In this document: positions 1 through 10,800 of the stretch, one piece after another
Layout of the letters: every line of letters starts with the position of its first letter
Position numbering within the stretch: the first letter of the stretch is position 1
Origin: Galaxea fascicularis
Lineage: Eukaryota > Cnidaria > Anthozoa > Scleractinia > Euphylliidae
Length of the DNA stretch: 64,000 nucleotides
Direction of reading: 5' to 3'
Assembly (NCBI GenBank): GCA_948470475.1
Contig: OX419341.1
Span: 26,371,778 to 26,435,777 of the forward strand
Notes under the pieces: model-generated
What the model was told of the DNA's origin: nothing
Database searches by the model: none
Seen by the model: the letters and a program-made list of their open reading frames with translations, nothing else
Made by a program: the position numbers and the translations under genes

Positions 1-250
1 GACTGTACTAGTATACGGCTTTGTTGTATGTATAGCCGTGATAGCCGTGATTACTGTATCTTCCTTGTGTGTTAACAAAAAATAAAATAATAAAAAAAAA
101 AATAAAAAAAAAATAAAAATTTGGGAAAGTATGATTGCCAATCAAAGAAAACCAGGCTTTATTTCAACAAAGGTTTGGATTACCTTGAAATCTGATGGCC
201 ATAACTTAAATGCACTTTAGACACAAAGAAAATTTTTGTGCAACTTGCAG

Positions 251-3200
251 GCATTCTGGAGTGGATACTTGGCAAGAGAAATGTAAAGTGGTCAACTTTT
301 CTCACAAGAGATGTCCTTGAAACGGCTACCAGGTATTAATCAAATATTTCTGTTAGCAATGATATAATTATTACTTTTTTATTAGCAATAGTAGTATTAT
401 TAATTTCTGATCTTACTATTATTTATTAGTATTTACTTATCTGAGAACTGTCCTAATTAGCACAATAATTATTTCGTGTGGTCATTATGTGCAGTATGAT
501 TATCAGAGAAATTAATTGACATTCATTATTTTTATTAATATTTGTTTTTCAGTTATGAACAGGCTCGTGATATGTTTTCAAATGAAGAAGTCTTGGCTCC
601 AGTTTATTACATCCTTGGGGGAACAAAGTCAGGAGAGGTAAACAATTTAAAATCAATGAATTTTCTTCTGCTTTACCAGCTGAGTTCAAACCTTATGATG
701 TATTATAATAGTACACTTGATTATTAACAAGCACTCTCTAGTGATTTTATATAGGTAAGTATCATGTAATGGGGGTTGCAGTGCAATTTCAAGTGGGCAG
801 ATGATTGTAGTAGAGAAGGTGGACATGACAAAATTCATGAGTGACTTGTTGATAACATTGCCAAATGTTACTTGCATTAATTGCAACCAACTAGAATTGT
901 TAACAAAAAGCCTTCAAATGAACACGTTGGTATTGGGAGACAGACTGGCAAAAGTAATCGGTACTGATATGGAAGTAGCTGTCAGCCGGCTTCATATGAA
1001 ATCCTGGCATATTTATGCACTTCAGGTAACCTAGGTGTATATTTTTTATTTCTTTCAGGGTGTGGTGATAACACGCTCCCGCACAAAGAGTTTACACCCA
1101 ATGAGGTACGTGCTTTATTTTTGACTCGGAAAATGCCATAAATTACTGAGTTGTTAGTGTGAGGGTTATTTTATTCCTTCGCTTGATTCTTCACTCCATC
1201 AATTTCTGTTAAATATTTTCAATTGTGAATCTGTGGACCAGTGAAAACACTTATATTCACCAATTTCCATGTGAACAAATTGTAGCTTGAATTTGCTTGC
1301 AGGCTAACTGTACAACCAAAATTACCGGTACAATCATGAAAACAGTCAAATGAGAAAAAAAATTTTCACGAAGATACTACAATTTATGACTAACAAAACA
1401 TAGAAGGGAGGAATTTGATTTTGATAATTTTATCTGGGATAAGTGGAACAGAAATTTGCTCAGTGAATAGGCCTAGGGTTACACATTAAAAAATGACCCT
1501 TACACAAAGGCTTGCAGAAGAGTATACCACAAGTGTTGTGCTTCTCTTTTGGAGTTTTCAGTAACAAAGGAATCAGAAGCATATACCCACAATTCATTTT
1601 CTGAGTTCACTGGCTCCTATTTAATTGTTAGAGTGGTAACTCCAATGATCATTTTTATTATATCTCTCAGTTAGTACGCGCACTGTGATTAGTCAATCTT
1701 GCAGGCCATATTCTACTGTATGACCGGCACTAAATTTGAAAGTTTCCTTTCAAGCGTGCTTGATTAACCTTACTAGCCTTGTTTTCTTGGTCCGTACTGT
1801 AAGTTCTGGATCCTCGTTTTCCCCATTGATTTATGGCCTGCATGCTACGTGCTTGGGCTATAAGAGGTATGTACCCTAACACTAACAGAGAACTTAATGT
1901 TTACGTGATTTCAGCCTCAACCCATCAAACAACACATGGTTCATCCTGCAGACAAATTATGACAATTGGAAACCAGCGCTAGTGATTGATGACCGAAGAA
2001 CTCCTGTGAGTGTTGTAGTTAATTTTATATGCAAGGCTGACTCTTGTGAGGCATTACTGCAGTTGCATTTCCAAATTCTATTCAGTTATTTCATAAATTG
2101 CCTTTAGATTATAAACCATTCTGAGCTAAGCATCCAGCCTCACATGGTGTCACTAGCTCCACTTTGGGCTCCCATAGATAGATTTGACAAGTGAATCATT
2201 TGGACTGTCTCAATGATAGAGTGAACTGCTGAGTTAATGTTTCCTTTTTGCATGTAAGCCGCATGTATACTTATTTCCTTGTTTGTATCTGTTTGAAATA
2301 GAGAAAATGAAGTGCATTGCTTGATCTAAATGTTATCTGTCCATTCCTGAAAATTTCCAGAGACTAACACCTTTCATTGACATTTCAACCAGTTGAACTA
2401 GGAAGTCCCCCACATACCCCTCCCAGGATGTAAAGTTTTGCAAGGTCACAATAATTCAAATGCAGTGGAAACCTGAATTGTGTCATGCAAGAAGCTCTTG
2501 TTGGCCACTCTTTGTTTATTGTTGCCTCTTTTTGTAGGGTAAAGCCTGCATGAACAAGATGGGTCAACAGGTTTGTTGATTTATATCAATTCCAAGTTTT
2601 TATCCTAAACAAAGTAAGCATGATTGAAATCATAGTACAGTCAAACCTCGATTATCCGGACTCGTCGGGACCTCGGTAAATAGTCCGGATAATCGAGAGT
2701 CCGGATAATCGAAAATATGAATATTAATGAGATAGACATGTAAACAAAAGGTATACAGCAAAGAAAACATAATTTAATTGTGAAATCTACACAGCCTGTA
2801 CGTATATATCAGCTGAACGCATTAGAATATTTCTTTGTGTCGTTGCACTTGCGAATTTTGAAAAGCGCACAGGATAATACGCTGTTTCAACAGTCTTTTG
2901 AAAGAATTATTGGGCTTTTTGCGACTTTGAGTTTTCAAGATCACAGCTAATTAATATTCATGAAAAAATTGGGACCAGACAAAAAAGTCCGGATAATCGA
3001 GGTCCAGATAATCGAGGTTCGACTGTACATGAATTATGTTCCTTTTGTTGTCAAACAGGTAGCAGCAGCATTCAAAGGTCTCTACAATGTCCTGTCCACC
3101 CAACCTGTACTTAACAAGGTAAGTTTGAACTTTCACCTTTTACGTGAACAAACTTACCGGTAATCTTGTCTTGGTTTCTTTCTGGGATGTTAAGGTTTTG

Positions 3201-3396
3201 ACCACCACAGAAAATTGCAGTGATGTAAGTTGTAATTAACTTTCAGTCAACTGCTCCATTACAATGCTGCATTGACATGTCCCCTTTCAATTTATTATTC
3301 CTTCAGCTTACGACGTATACTACCCTTATGCAAGCAAGCTCTGGCACTGTGGAGACATATGTCAGATTTTGCAAGGACCCTTGCTTTCCATGGTGA
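251..3396 (+). CDS. ASAH1: Acid ceramidase (N-acylsphingosine amidohydrolase), C-terminal seven exons
   Basis: Lysosomal amidase that splits ceramide into sphingosine and fatty acid. Exons: 251-332, 553-637, 1059-1105, 1915-2005, 2538-2570, 3059-3118 and 3307-3396 (TGA at 3394-3396). All have GT-AG borders and stay in frame, giving about 162 residues. Family-typical stretches appear in order: [60 protein letters not shown] and the terminal CKDPC pair before FPW. The two-cysteine end fits ASAH1 and not its paralogue NAAA. The N-terminal part, including the catalytic Cys made by autocleavage, lies left of the window, so the gene is cut by the window edge and is not broken. Bases 1-250 look intronic. 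Introns hold a TIR element (2638-3025) and another repeat (1657-1870). Identification is firm. Confidence 0.93.
1657..1870. repeat. Dispersed repeat, family A copy 1 (partial)
   Basis: The stretch opens TTATATCTCTCAGTTAGTAC and contains TTTTCTTGGTCCGTACTGTAAG, broken here as TTTTCTTGGTCC then GTACTGTAAG. The same landmarks recur at 6286-6875 and 12281-12581. It lies in an ASAH1 intron and ends at a piece of the element's AAGAGGTAT terminus. It is a non-coding element of unknown superfamily. Confidence 0.6.
2638..3025 (+). mobile_element. Pogo/Tigger-like MITE, copy 1
   Basis: A non-autonomous element of 388 bp with termini CAGTCAAACCTCGATTATCC and, in reverse complement at the right end, CAGTCGAACCTCGATTATC. 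It is flanked by TA at 2636-2637 and 3026-3027. TA target duplication and a CAGT...TTATCCGG terminus are typical of the pogo/Tigger branch of Tc1/mariner. There is no transposase ORF. Its interior matches the inverted copy at 55616-56020. It ends only 33 bp before the ASAH1 exon at 3059, so it sits beside that exon's branch-point and pyrimidine tract. Confidence 0.8.
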
Positions 3397-3802
3397 TCAA
3401 CATAACAGCAAGAGAAAATTGGAATTTTAGAGAACTATGAGTCACGCCACATTTTTGTACCTTAATTTAGTCCTACTATAAACAAAAGAACTTTGATTTA
3501 GGAATTTTAAAAAGGTGATTCAAGAAATGGTTATTAATGTCAGCACCTTGGTTTTGTAAGAAGTTCTTTCGATTATTTTTGTTTTTAGTTTCTTCCTTCT
3601 TGTTTCCAATTTGTTTTTTGGTGGCATCACAAGCAGTAAACAGCTCTTGGGAAAAGGGGATTGTTACATATTGAAAGAATGACAAAAAAAAATTATATTA
3701 ATAGTAAATAGCCATTATGGCTGTAGTGCATGTCAATGATATTTAATAATAATTCTTTATTCTGTGTTTCGCATCCACAATACTATTTTGCTATATTTTG
3801 CA

Positions 3803-3808
3803 AATAAA
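3803..3808 (+). terminator. Possible polyadenylation signal of ASAH1
   Basis: An AATAAA hexamer lies about 400 bp after the ASAH1 stop codon. The region is AT-rich, so chance hexamers are expected. No transcript evidence is available. Confidence 0.3.
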
Positions 3809-4252
3809 CCATTCCTAACTGTCAAGGTAAGAGCAAAATTTTGGTTATCAAGGTATGGAAATTTATACTGCAATTTTGTTCATTCAGTTGTACTCATTCA
3901 ACAATAATTTGCACAAGATTACTTTTTGTTAATTAAATGTTGGCAAATGACCATCAATGTTTAATTTCAAAATCTTGTTAGTTTCTATATTAAGTTATTC
4001 CCAAAAAAATAAATCCAAAATGTAACTTTTAAAAAAAATTGAATTTCAAATAAAGTTTATATTTTTTTGTTAATAAAATGTTTTGCATTGCCATATGGGA
4101 GGTATTCCTTGATCTTGTGTGAGCTTTACTTTGTCATCTGTCGATCAATCCTTTAGGTTACAGTTGTCTCAAAAGCCAGTGATGGGCTGCCCACTTCAGA
4201 TGTCATTTTGTTGTTATCTTAGCAAGAAAAACTCGATGAGTCTGCCTTGAAT

Positions 4253-4355
4253 TAACCTGCAATCAGGCCCAATTGTACCATTGTTCTTATGTCTTCTTAT
4301 GTCGGCGTGGGGAAGGTTTACCATCAAAACAAAAATAGAGCCTGATTGCAGGTTA
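4253..4355. mobile_element. Short MITE with 16-bp perfect TIRs
   Basis: Termini TAACCTGCAATCAGGC (4253-4268) and GCCTGATTGCAGGTTA (4340-4355) are exact reverse complements separated by about 70 bp. There is no coding capacity and the superfamily is not recognised. Confidence 0.65.
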
Positions 4356-4375
4356 GCTTTGAATATTTGTAAATA

Positions 4376-4899
4376 CAGTCAACTCTCTCATAGCGACCAC
4401 TTTGTAAACAACCGTTTTGTCTCTCAGTTAAATACTGTTCCCAGAGCTCTCTTGTAAGCAACCGCCACTCAAATTTCTAAAGCGACTGCGACCACTTTTT
4501 AGGCCAGAAATTTGACAAGTCATATTCTTTTGTTTTCTGTTTCTGGTAAGCGACCAGCCAACATAATCATGTATGATCGTTAGTAAATCACTACTCAGAA
4601 GTGACAAAAGTTCAATTTTTAATGACGCTACCCCATTGTTTTCCTGGGTTTTGTTCGGTTTAAATTTCAGGTGATTTTCATTAACATGAGACATATTGAC
4701 AAGTACTGTACACTCCGCTCTACTTTTCCCGAAACTTGTTGCATGTGAAAAAAATCAAATAAATTAGTTTCTAGTTGATTAGGTAATATGTTTATGTAAT
4801 TAATTGATCAATCCAGTGTTAGACTTATTTTGTTGATCTTTCCCGTAAGCGACCACTTTGTCGTGCACCAAGGGTGGTCACTTACAAGAGAGTTGACTG
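4376..4899. mobile_element. Pogo/Tigger-like MITE, second type
   Basis: Termini are CAGTCAACTCTCTCATAGCG on the left and, as reverse complement, CAGTCAACTCTCTTGTAAG on the right. TA duplications are at 4374-4375 and 4900-4901. A subterminal motif resembling AGCGACCACTTTG recurs near both ends (4397 and 4850). Length 524 bp, with no transposase ORF. The terminus type suggests the same superfamily as the 2638 element, but the interior is unrelated. Confidence 0.75.
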
Positions 4900-5684
4900 T
4901 ATATTAGAACTTTGACTGAAATGCCATCAAGTGAACAGATCGGAGGAGAGTCGTAGGTATAACAGGTTCAGGGAAGAAGCTGAAAGTTTACAGTAATGAT
5001 GAATCAAGTTTCAAAACCTTGGCCAGAAGTAGGCCATGGCCTACCCCAAGTTTTATCTTGATCCCAAAATTGATTAATATTTTACAGTGCTCCATCTTGC
5101 ACTGGTTTAAAATGTTTCACTACCTCCAAGTTGCCTTTCTTTCAAGACATTTCTCATGTTGCAAGTTAAGTTATGGTATTTCTTCAGGTAAAATGTTCCA
5201 CGTTCATCCAATTATTGCAGTACAACTGATGCTTTTACATGTATGAATCTTTGCTTGAGTTTCACTGGAAGGGGGTCCAAATAAAGGCGGAGCCAAATCT
5301 GCTAAAATACACTGAAGGATGGAAGAAATAGGAGCTAACAATGCATATTATCAGGATCATCCAGTGGGGATAGGGGTAAACCAATTTACCAAGAATGAAA
5401 TGCGAACATACCAAAAATTCCCCAAATAAGACGAAAATCAAAAGGAGCATGGTATACTGTTTACCCGAGATTTTGAATATTGGTAACCAAATACATTTAA
5501 ATCAGCTGCATGATACCATATTAAAAAGTTCTATACAGTACATGCACAGTATTGCCTACCAGACACAGAAAGTTTTTAGTCAAAACAGTGATTTCGTGAC
5601 AAGTGAGTTTATTTACAGTCTTCTACATACCCAAACCACCAAATTTTCCAGAAATATAATATTGTCCACAATATGATAACCATA

Positions 5685-5945
5685 ATTAGGAGCAAGGGTG
5701 GTACAGTTGGTTAGTGTGCGGCGTTGGTGCATAAGGTCCCGAGTTCGATCCCCAGATCTCACATCCTTGTTTTGACTTCTTTCCTTTCAGTGTACCTTAA
5801 GTAGCTTTAAATGCCCTTAAAACGGAGCACTGATAGAAAGAGGGGGGTAAAATGAGTGCACCGTCGGCTTCCTGGGAGAATACTCTCTAGAGAGTAAAGG
5901 AATTACCGACGTTAAATACTAGGTGTACCTTTACCTAATCTAGAG
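5685..5945 (+). repeat. tRNA-derived SINE
   Basis: An A-box-like stretch (GTGGTACAGTTGGTTAGTG) and a B-box-like GAGTTCGATCC lie about 45 bp apart, as in a tRNA-type RNA polymerase III promoter. A non-tRNA body follows, containing CTCTAGAGAG and ending AGGTGTACCTTTACC. The head does not fold into a full tRNA, so it is read as a SINE and not a tRNA gene. Confidence 0.65.
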
Positions 5946-6285
5946 AATAAGTGGAATTAAATATTGTATGTAACCTAACCTCTTCCCTGAGGACAGGTTT
6001 TAAAACATTTGGTTTGAAAATACTCATTAAATATATAAAATTTGAATTTCTAAAAGTGCCTTGACGCTACTGTAAGATGTGAATGACAGTCTTGACTTTT
6101 AAGACCCACCAATGATGTATGTGCAAACCAATTTCCATACAACAATAATTAAAAATACATAAATAAACTGAAATGATTCAATAAAATTTTTCTTTTGGTT
6201 GATCAGAATGAGTCTGAAATGTCTCTCCACCCCCCCCCCCACCAAATAAAACATTTTAATTCAATTTTGTGATAAATATTGTTTT

Positions 6286-6569
6286 ATTATATCTCTTAGT
6301 GCGCACTGTGAGGGGGGCCTACTCCACTGTATGGCCCGCTAAATTTGAAAGCGCCTGATTAATCTCGGAGATATAATAAATATCTTGCTAACCTCGTTTT
6401 CTCGGTCCGCACCAGTTGTAAGTTACAGATCCTCGTTTTTTCCTGTTCTTTTAATCGCCCGCGTGCTTCATGCTTGGGCCATAAATGAACGGGAAAAAAG
6501 TTGGTCTGTAACTTACATTATTATATGGGTAGCTCCGTGAGCGGGCAAGATGAACCAAATCCCGTGCTG

Positions 6570-6603
<34 letters not shown>

Positions 6604-6693
6604 CTTGCCCGCTCGGGATTACGCGCTTTGTCCCGCAAGAAAAATTTCTCTGAAGCCGGCTTATCCCATATAAATCCTTTATTGACCAAGCTT

Positions 6694-6728
<35 letters not shown>

Positions 6729-6739
6729 TTTTTTGCGAG

Positions 6740-6772
<33 letters not shown>

Positions 6773-6875
6773 CACGCAAAAAAAGAACATGGCCAATATC
6801 CAGCCATGTTGACCTCTCGCTTGGTCAATAACCCATACGTACAGACCTCGAACTCAGTAAGAGGTATTAATCTAA
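6286..6875. mobile_element. Family A repeat copy 2, split by a second inverted-repeat element
   Basis: The left part (from TTATATCTCTTAG at 6286 to the CTGTAACTTAC stretch near 6516) and the right part (ACAGACCTCG...AAGAGGTATT, 6841-6868) together match the single copy at 12281-12581. The stretch between them carries its own palindromes: GCTCGGG/CCCGAGC motifs around GAGCGGGCAAGATGG, and a long inverted repeat with arms around 6699-6736 and 6765-6806. This is a nested insertion. Confidence 0.55.
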
Positions 6876-7303
6876 CATTATCAGTTAAGTACAGTTCAGA
6901 AAAACTAATGTTCAAACAATTAAATTGAGTTTCACTAGCATCCATCAATTCATTCATGTACAAAGTGGAATACAACATCAAAGCATATGATTGCTAATGT
7001 ATCTGATAATGATAAAAATTTAGTTTTTACTCAGACATGTTTTTCATGAATGTGAAAACCAACCTCTTTACATTGAAATTAAAAACGGAAAACAGCAGAT
7101 GTGAAATTATGATGGTCATCTCCACCATTTTCTGTAAACGTGGTGCTTAATCTATGTAAATTCTTCAAATTCTGTCTGCTGACCATATGCCATTTAAGCC
7201 CCCAGCTTTGGCTGCTCTCATGTGTACTAGAGTCTGATAGGTAATAATAAAGTGGAATGAATGAATGAATGAAAGGCACACAAACTAGTCAGTCTCTTAA
7301 AGA

Positions 7304-10300
7304 TTATTTTAAATAATACCTTAGTGAAATGGCACCCACTAAAGTACCTACTGCTGTGACTGAGGTTAAAAACACAGGCACACTTGGCAACCAACTTTGA
7401 TAAGTTGTCAGTTGGCAAGGCACAGGAGGGACCTCTTCTGATGGGGGCTCAATTTGATGGATATCTTGCTCAGATATTTTCCCCATAGCACAAAGCACCT
7501 CCCTTGCAGCTCTCTCTCCTGCTTGAACAGCACCATCCATGTAACCTGACATTTAATATAAGATATATAAAACCAGATCATTTGCTAATGCAATTCTGGA
7601 GTTTTGATCAACTGGCTTAGCCATCATGGTTACATTGTAGCATCAAAATGCAATGAGCCCTCTCCAAAGAAAAAAAAACAAGGTCTATACTTGAGACCCA
7701 TACCGTATGTAAGTGCAGCATGATTGACACAAACAAAAAGACAACATTCTTTTGTGATGAGAATCAAATTTGTGAAAAATTCATAAGCGTTCATGCAGAA
7801 GGCTAATGATACATAGTAATTTGTTTTTGAAATTTTTACTCTTGCTACAAATAAGTCCTACATCAGGGCACTTTCATGGGACAGGTAGAGCAACTTTCTC
7901 ACCTGACCAAATTGTAGCAGTTTCAGTACCAGCAAAGTATACTCGGCCAATTGGTGCACGCAAAACTTTGCAATAATTAGTCATGACTCCACAGGGCATA
8001 ATGCTAACATAACATCCTCCAGAATATTTCTCTGCCAGCCAGTTTTTGTCAACATAATGGTATGGATGAAGGGCCTCCTCACTGTCAAACACCTTGGCAT
8101 ACTGCTCACAAGTTGCTTGCTTTCTTTCCTCCTGCATCTTGGAACACCAGTAACGAGCTTGGTTGCCAATGATAAAGCTTAGAGCAAATGAAAAACAGTT
8201 TTAAGTACCAGGTTAGCATGTACTGCATTCGAACATATCAAGCTTTCTACTTTGATGATTTGTCAAAGAGCAAAACATTTGGAAACGGGTTAAGAAAACA
8301 AATCACGATTTTGGTCTGCAGTTTCAAAGTTTAGGTTTACCGTAGATTACTTCTCCCTTGCCTAGACACAAAAGGGACTGGAAAAAATAAACCTTTGAGG
8401 TTGACTTAGCACTGAATAACAAATGAAAAATTAGTGATGTGATGGCAAAGGTTGTCTCTAAAGAGAATACAAGCCAACCTCACCACAAACAGTCCTTCTC
8501 AGGACTACACTCACCCAGACGATCATACTCCACTTATTTATATGACTCCTGGTTTCAAACGATTTACGTAATTAACACAGTCAAAGGACAATGCCGATAA
8601 ATGAATTACAGAACATGGTTTAGTTAGCATGCCATCTTTAAACAGAATCTAGGGCCTGACTTACCTCATGATGGCTGGATAGGACCCATCTGGTTTGGTA
8701 TCATCAACGGTGACATATGCAGGACCAGAATCAGAAATCAGCACTCCATTCAACCCTTTCTCACGCCAAAAAGCTTTCTTGTAAAACGTGACAGTCTTGA
8801 TCACTGAACCCATCGGCATCCTTTGAATCAGTTGGTTTTTTAAGGGAGGGAGGGGTGGCTCAAATGACACGCTATTTAAAAGAGCTTGAGGCATTGCACT
8901 TATCACAAACTGTGCTTGATATCTTTTGCCATTTTCACAGGTGACCACTACGTGATCTGCATCTTGGTGTAGATGACATACTGGGCTATTTAAAATAACC
9001 TAAACAGACGAGGATAAATGTTTTCAAATAAGTACTTAAAGACAGATTTATTGAATCTGCAGTTCCAGGAAATCCCCATACCTCCCCCACAGAGAGGCAA
9101 TGGAAATTCCAAGGGGGAGGGGGGTGGCAAAAGAAAACGTTTTTAAAGAAAAATATGGAGCTAAATTGGAACTTCCAGAGGGGTTGGGGTGGAAACTAAA
9201 AAGCCCTCCATGGTGGGAGTAGAGGTGGGGGGGGAGGGTATGGATATTTTCTTGAACCACACATTATAAATAGTATGCCCTGGCAAAAAAAAAAGGACCA
9301 ACCACCAAGAAAGATTAAAACCCAGTGTGATCAGGGAAGTCAAATAATCGGTACAATCATACTTGCTGTGAGGTCAAGAAATCTTTTTTTAATTTCAGGT
9401 GACTGAGTCACTGGGTAGTGTTTTTAAGCCACTGGCCCTGTCTCTTTCACCTCCATGCATGCAAATCAAAAGGGATGTAAAAATACCTACACTCTGATAG
9501 CAGTTGGGGAATGTTGTTATAGGTGATGGGCAACCAATCCTACTGATTTGGTTCCTGGTAAAGTTTACGTTACACAAGTTGAGGAGGTTGGCATAATTAC
9601 AAAGTAGATAACACAACAGGAAAATGTATTTAAATGATACCTAGAATCATCATTACTTTGCTCTCTATTTCCACAAAAATTGAATTATTTATTAATTATC
9701 CATTTATTATTCATTAAATTAATATTATTTTACCCTATCTCCAAGCCTGTCTTTGAGCCTGTTACTAATTTGTTGAGATCCCCCGACAAACTTCCTTTCT
9801 TGTCCAGCACCTTCAATAGCAGCTACCCTTAACACTCCACCACCTGACCTGAGGTACCACAGATAGTACAACAAAGACATGTCCTGCGGTTCAGCCGCCA
9901 TTGCGTCATTATACACTTGAGCCATTCGTTTTTTCGCGTAAATTGTCCAGCATGCCTTGTCAAGAAACTCTTTAACTGTCATACTGTCCCATTCCACAGC
10001 TTTCGGTGCTTTCCACGGCTCGTCTAGTGGGATTTCTTCACCCATTTTGTCCAACGTCCGAATCATGTTGTAATAGTCCAAAACTGCTATGGGGTTCCAT
10101 GTAGAAACATCTCCAGAAAACACGTGCCTCTTTCCTCCTAAAAGCTCGACGACCTTTCCTTCATTATACACTTTGTATGTTTGTATTCCCAGTTCTTTTG
10201 CTAGCCGTAAAATTCTGTCCTGAGTTGGTCCCACGTAGGCACCACCCAAATCGGCGTACTTAAATTTTGGGTCCTCTAAAGTGTTTGTTCGACCGCCAAC

Positions 10301-10417
10301 ACGATTCCTTGCTTCCAAAACAATAACACTAACACCGTATTCAAGAGCAAGTAATTTTGCAGCACAAAGACCGCTTATTCCTCCGCCTATAACGATAACT
10401 TCCACAGACCTCTCCAT
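7304..10417 (-). CDS. MAO: Flavin-containing monoamine oxidase (MAO-A/B type)
   Basis: Outer mitochondrial membrane flavoenzyme that oxidatively deaminates monoamines to aldehyde, ammonia and H2O2. Exons in transcript order: 10417-9734, 8999-8665, 8177-7903 and 7545-7304, all with GT-AG borders, giving 511 aa (human MAO-B 520). Visible features: an FAD Rossmann motif [11 protein letters not shown] near residues 10-20; [19 protein letters not shown]; the covalent-FAD cysteine in YSGGCY at residue 395 (human MAO-B Cys397); substrate-cage tyrosines in GGCY and [20 protein letters not shown]; and a C-terminal hydrophobic anchor ([12 protein letters not shown] onward). The start is the ATG at 10417; an in-frame TTG lies 15 nt upstream. 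It has only four coding exons, against 15 in human MAO genes. It diverges from ATOX1 across 383 bp. Confidence 0.95.
9055..9262. repeat. G-rich repeat with GGTTC(C/A)AGAAA-type inverted ends, copy 1
   Basis: The left end reads GTTCCAGGAAATCCCCATACC and the right end is its approximate reverse complement (GGTATGGATATTTTCTTGAAC, 9238-9258). The interior is rich in G and A runs. Related copies lie at 22637-22732 and 50620-50755. It sits in intron 1 of MAO. Confidence 0.5.
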
Positions 10418-10800
10418 TTTCGCCCGCGCCAAGGTGTCAAAAGAGTGATTGAGCTCATACTTACTAGTCCTGGGGGGAGGGGTTGAGTGTTTTCTTAGGA
10501 CTATTGTTTCTAGCCTGCATGGCAGGCGTAATTAAAAGGGAAGAGGACCATGCTACGCTGGCGTATGGAGAGATATACAAAGAATAACTGACTGAAAAAG
10601 ATCGTGCGTATACAAGTACCATGACATGTGACAAAATGTTTGTCCCGCTAGCCAAAACATATCATAAGATAGGAAGAAATATATATGAAATAAACAGCCT
10701 CCACCCACCCCTCCCCGCCTACTCATTAGCAACGACTTGCTCGACTCCTTTCCAGCTCACTCCAGCGCAGCTGATTGTTTCTGTGTCCTCACTGCACGAA
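10418..10800. promoter_or_regulatory. Putative bidirectional promoter between MAO and ATOX1
   Basis: The 383 bp between two divergent start codons must hold both 5' UTRs and the shared promoter, unless non-coding first exons lie elsewhere. I see no clear TATA box in a fixed position. A pyrimidine-rich stretch CCTCCACCCACCCCTCCCC is at about 10701-10719. An apparent donor-like GTAAGT on the minus strand near 10460 might start a 5' UTR intron for MAO. Confidence 0.5.

Larger units (their letters stand above)
3397..7303. other. Intergenic region between ASAH1 and MAO, repeat-filled
   Basis: Holds the probable 3' UTR of ASAH1 and then repeats, listed separately: a small TIR element at 4253-4355, a TA-flanked MITE at 4376-4899, a tRNA-like SINE near 5685-5945 and a nested family A element at 6286-6875. 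A (GAAT)n tract is at about 7254-7275. Several ORFs of 60-90 codons occur, but all fall in repeats or lack ATG, family similarity and splice partners. I see no gene here. Confidence 0.6.

Noticed and set aside
10418..10432. MAO starting five codons earlier at TTG
   Set aside because: The codon is TTG, not ATG. The in-frame ATG at 10417 precedes the conserved FAD-binding segment at the usual distance.
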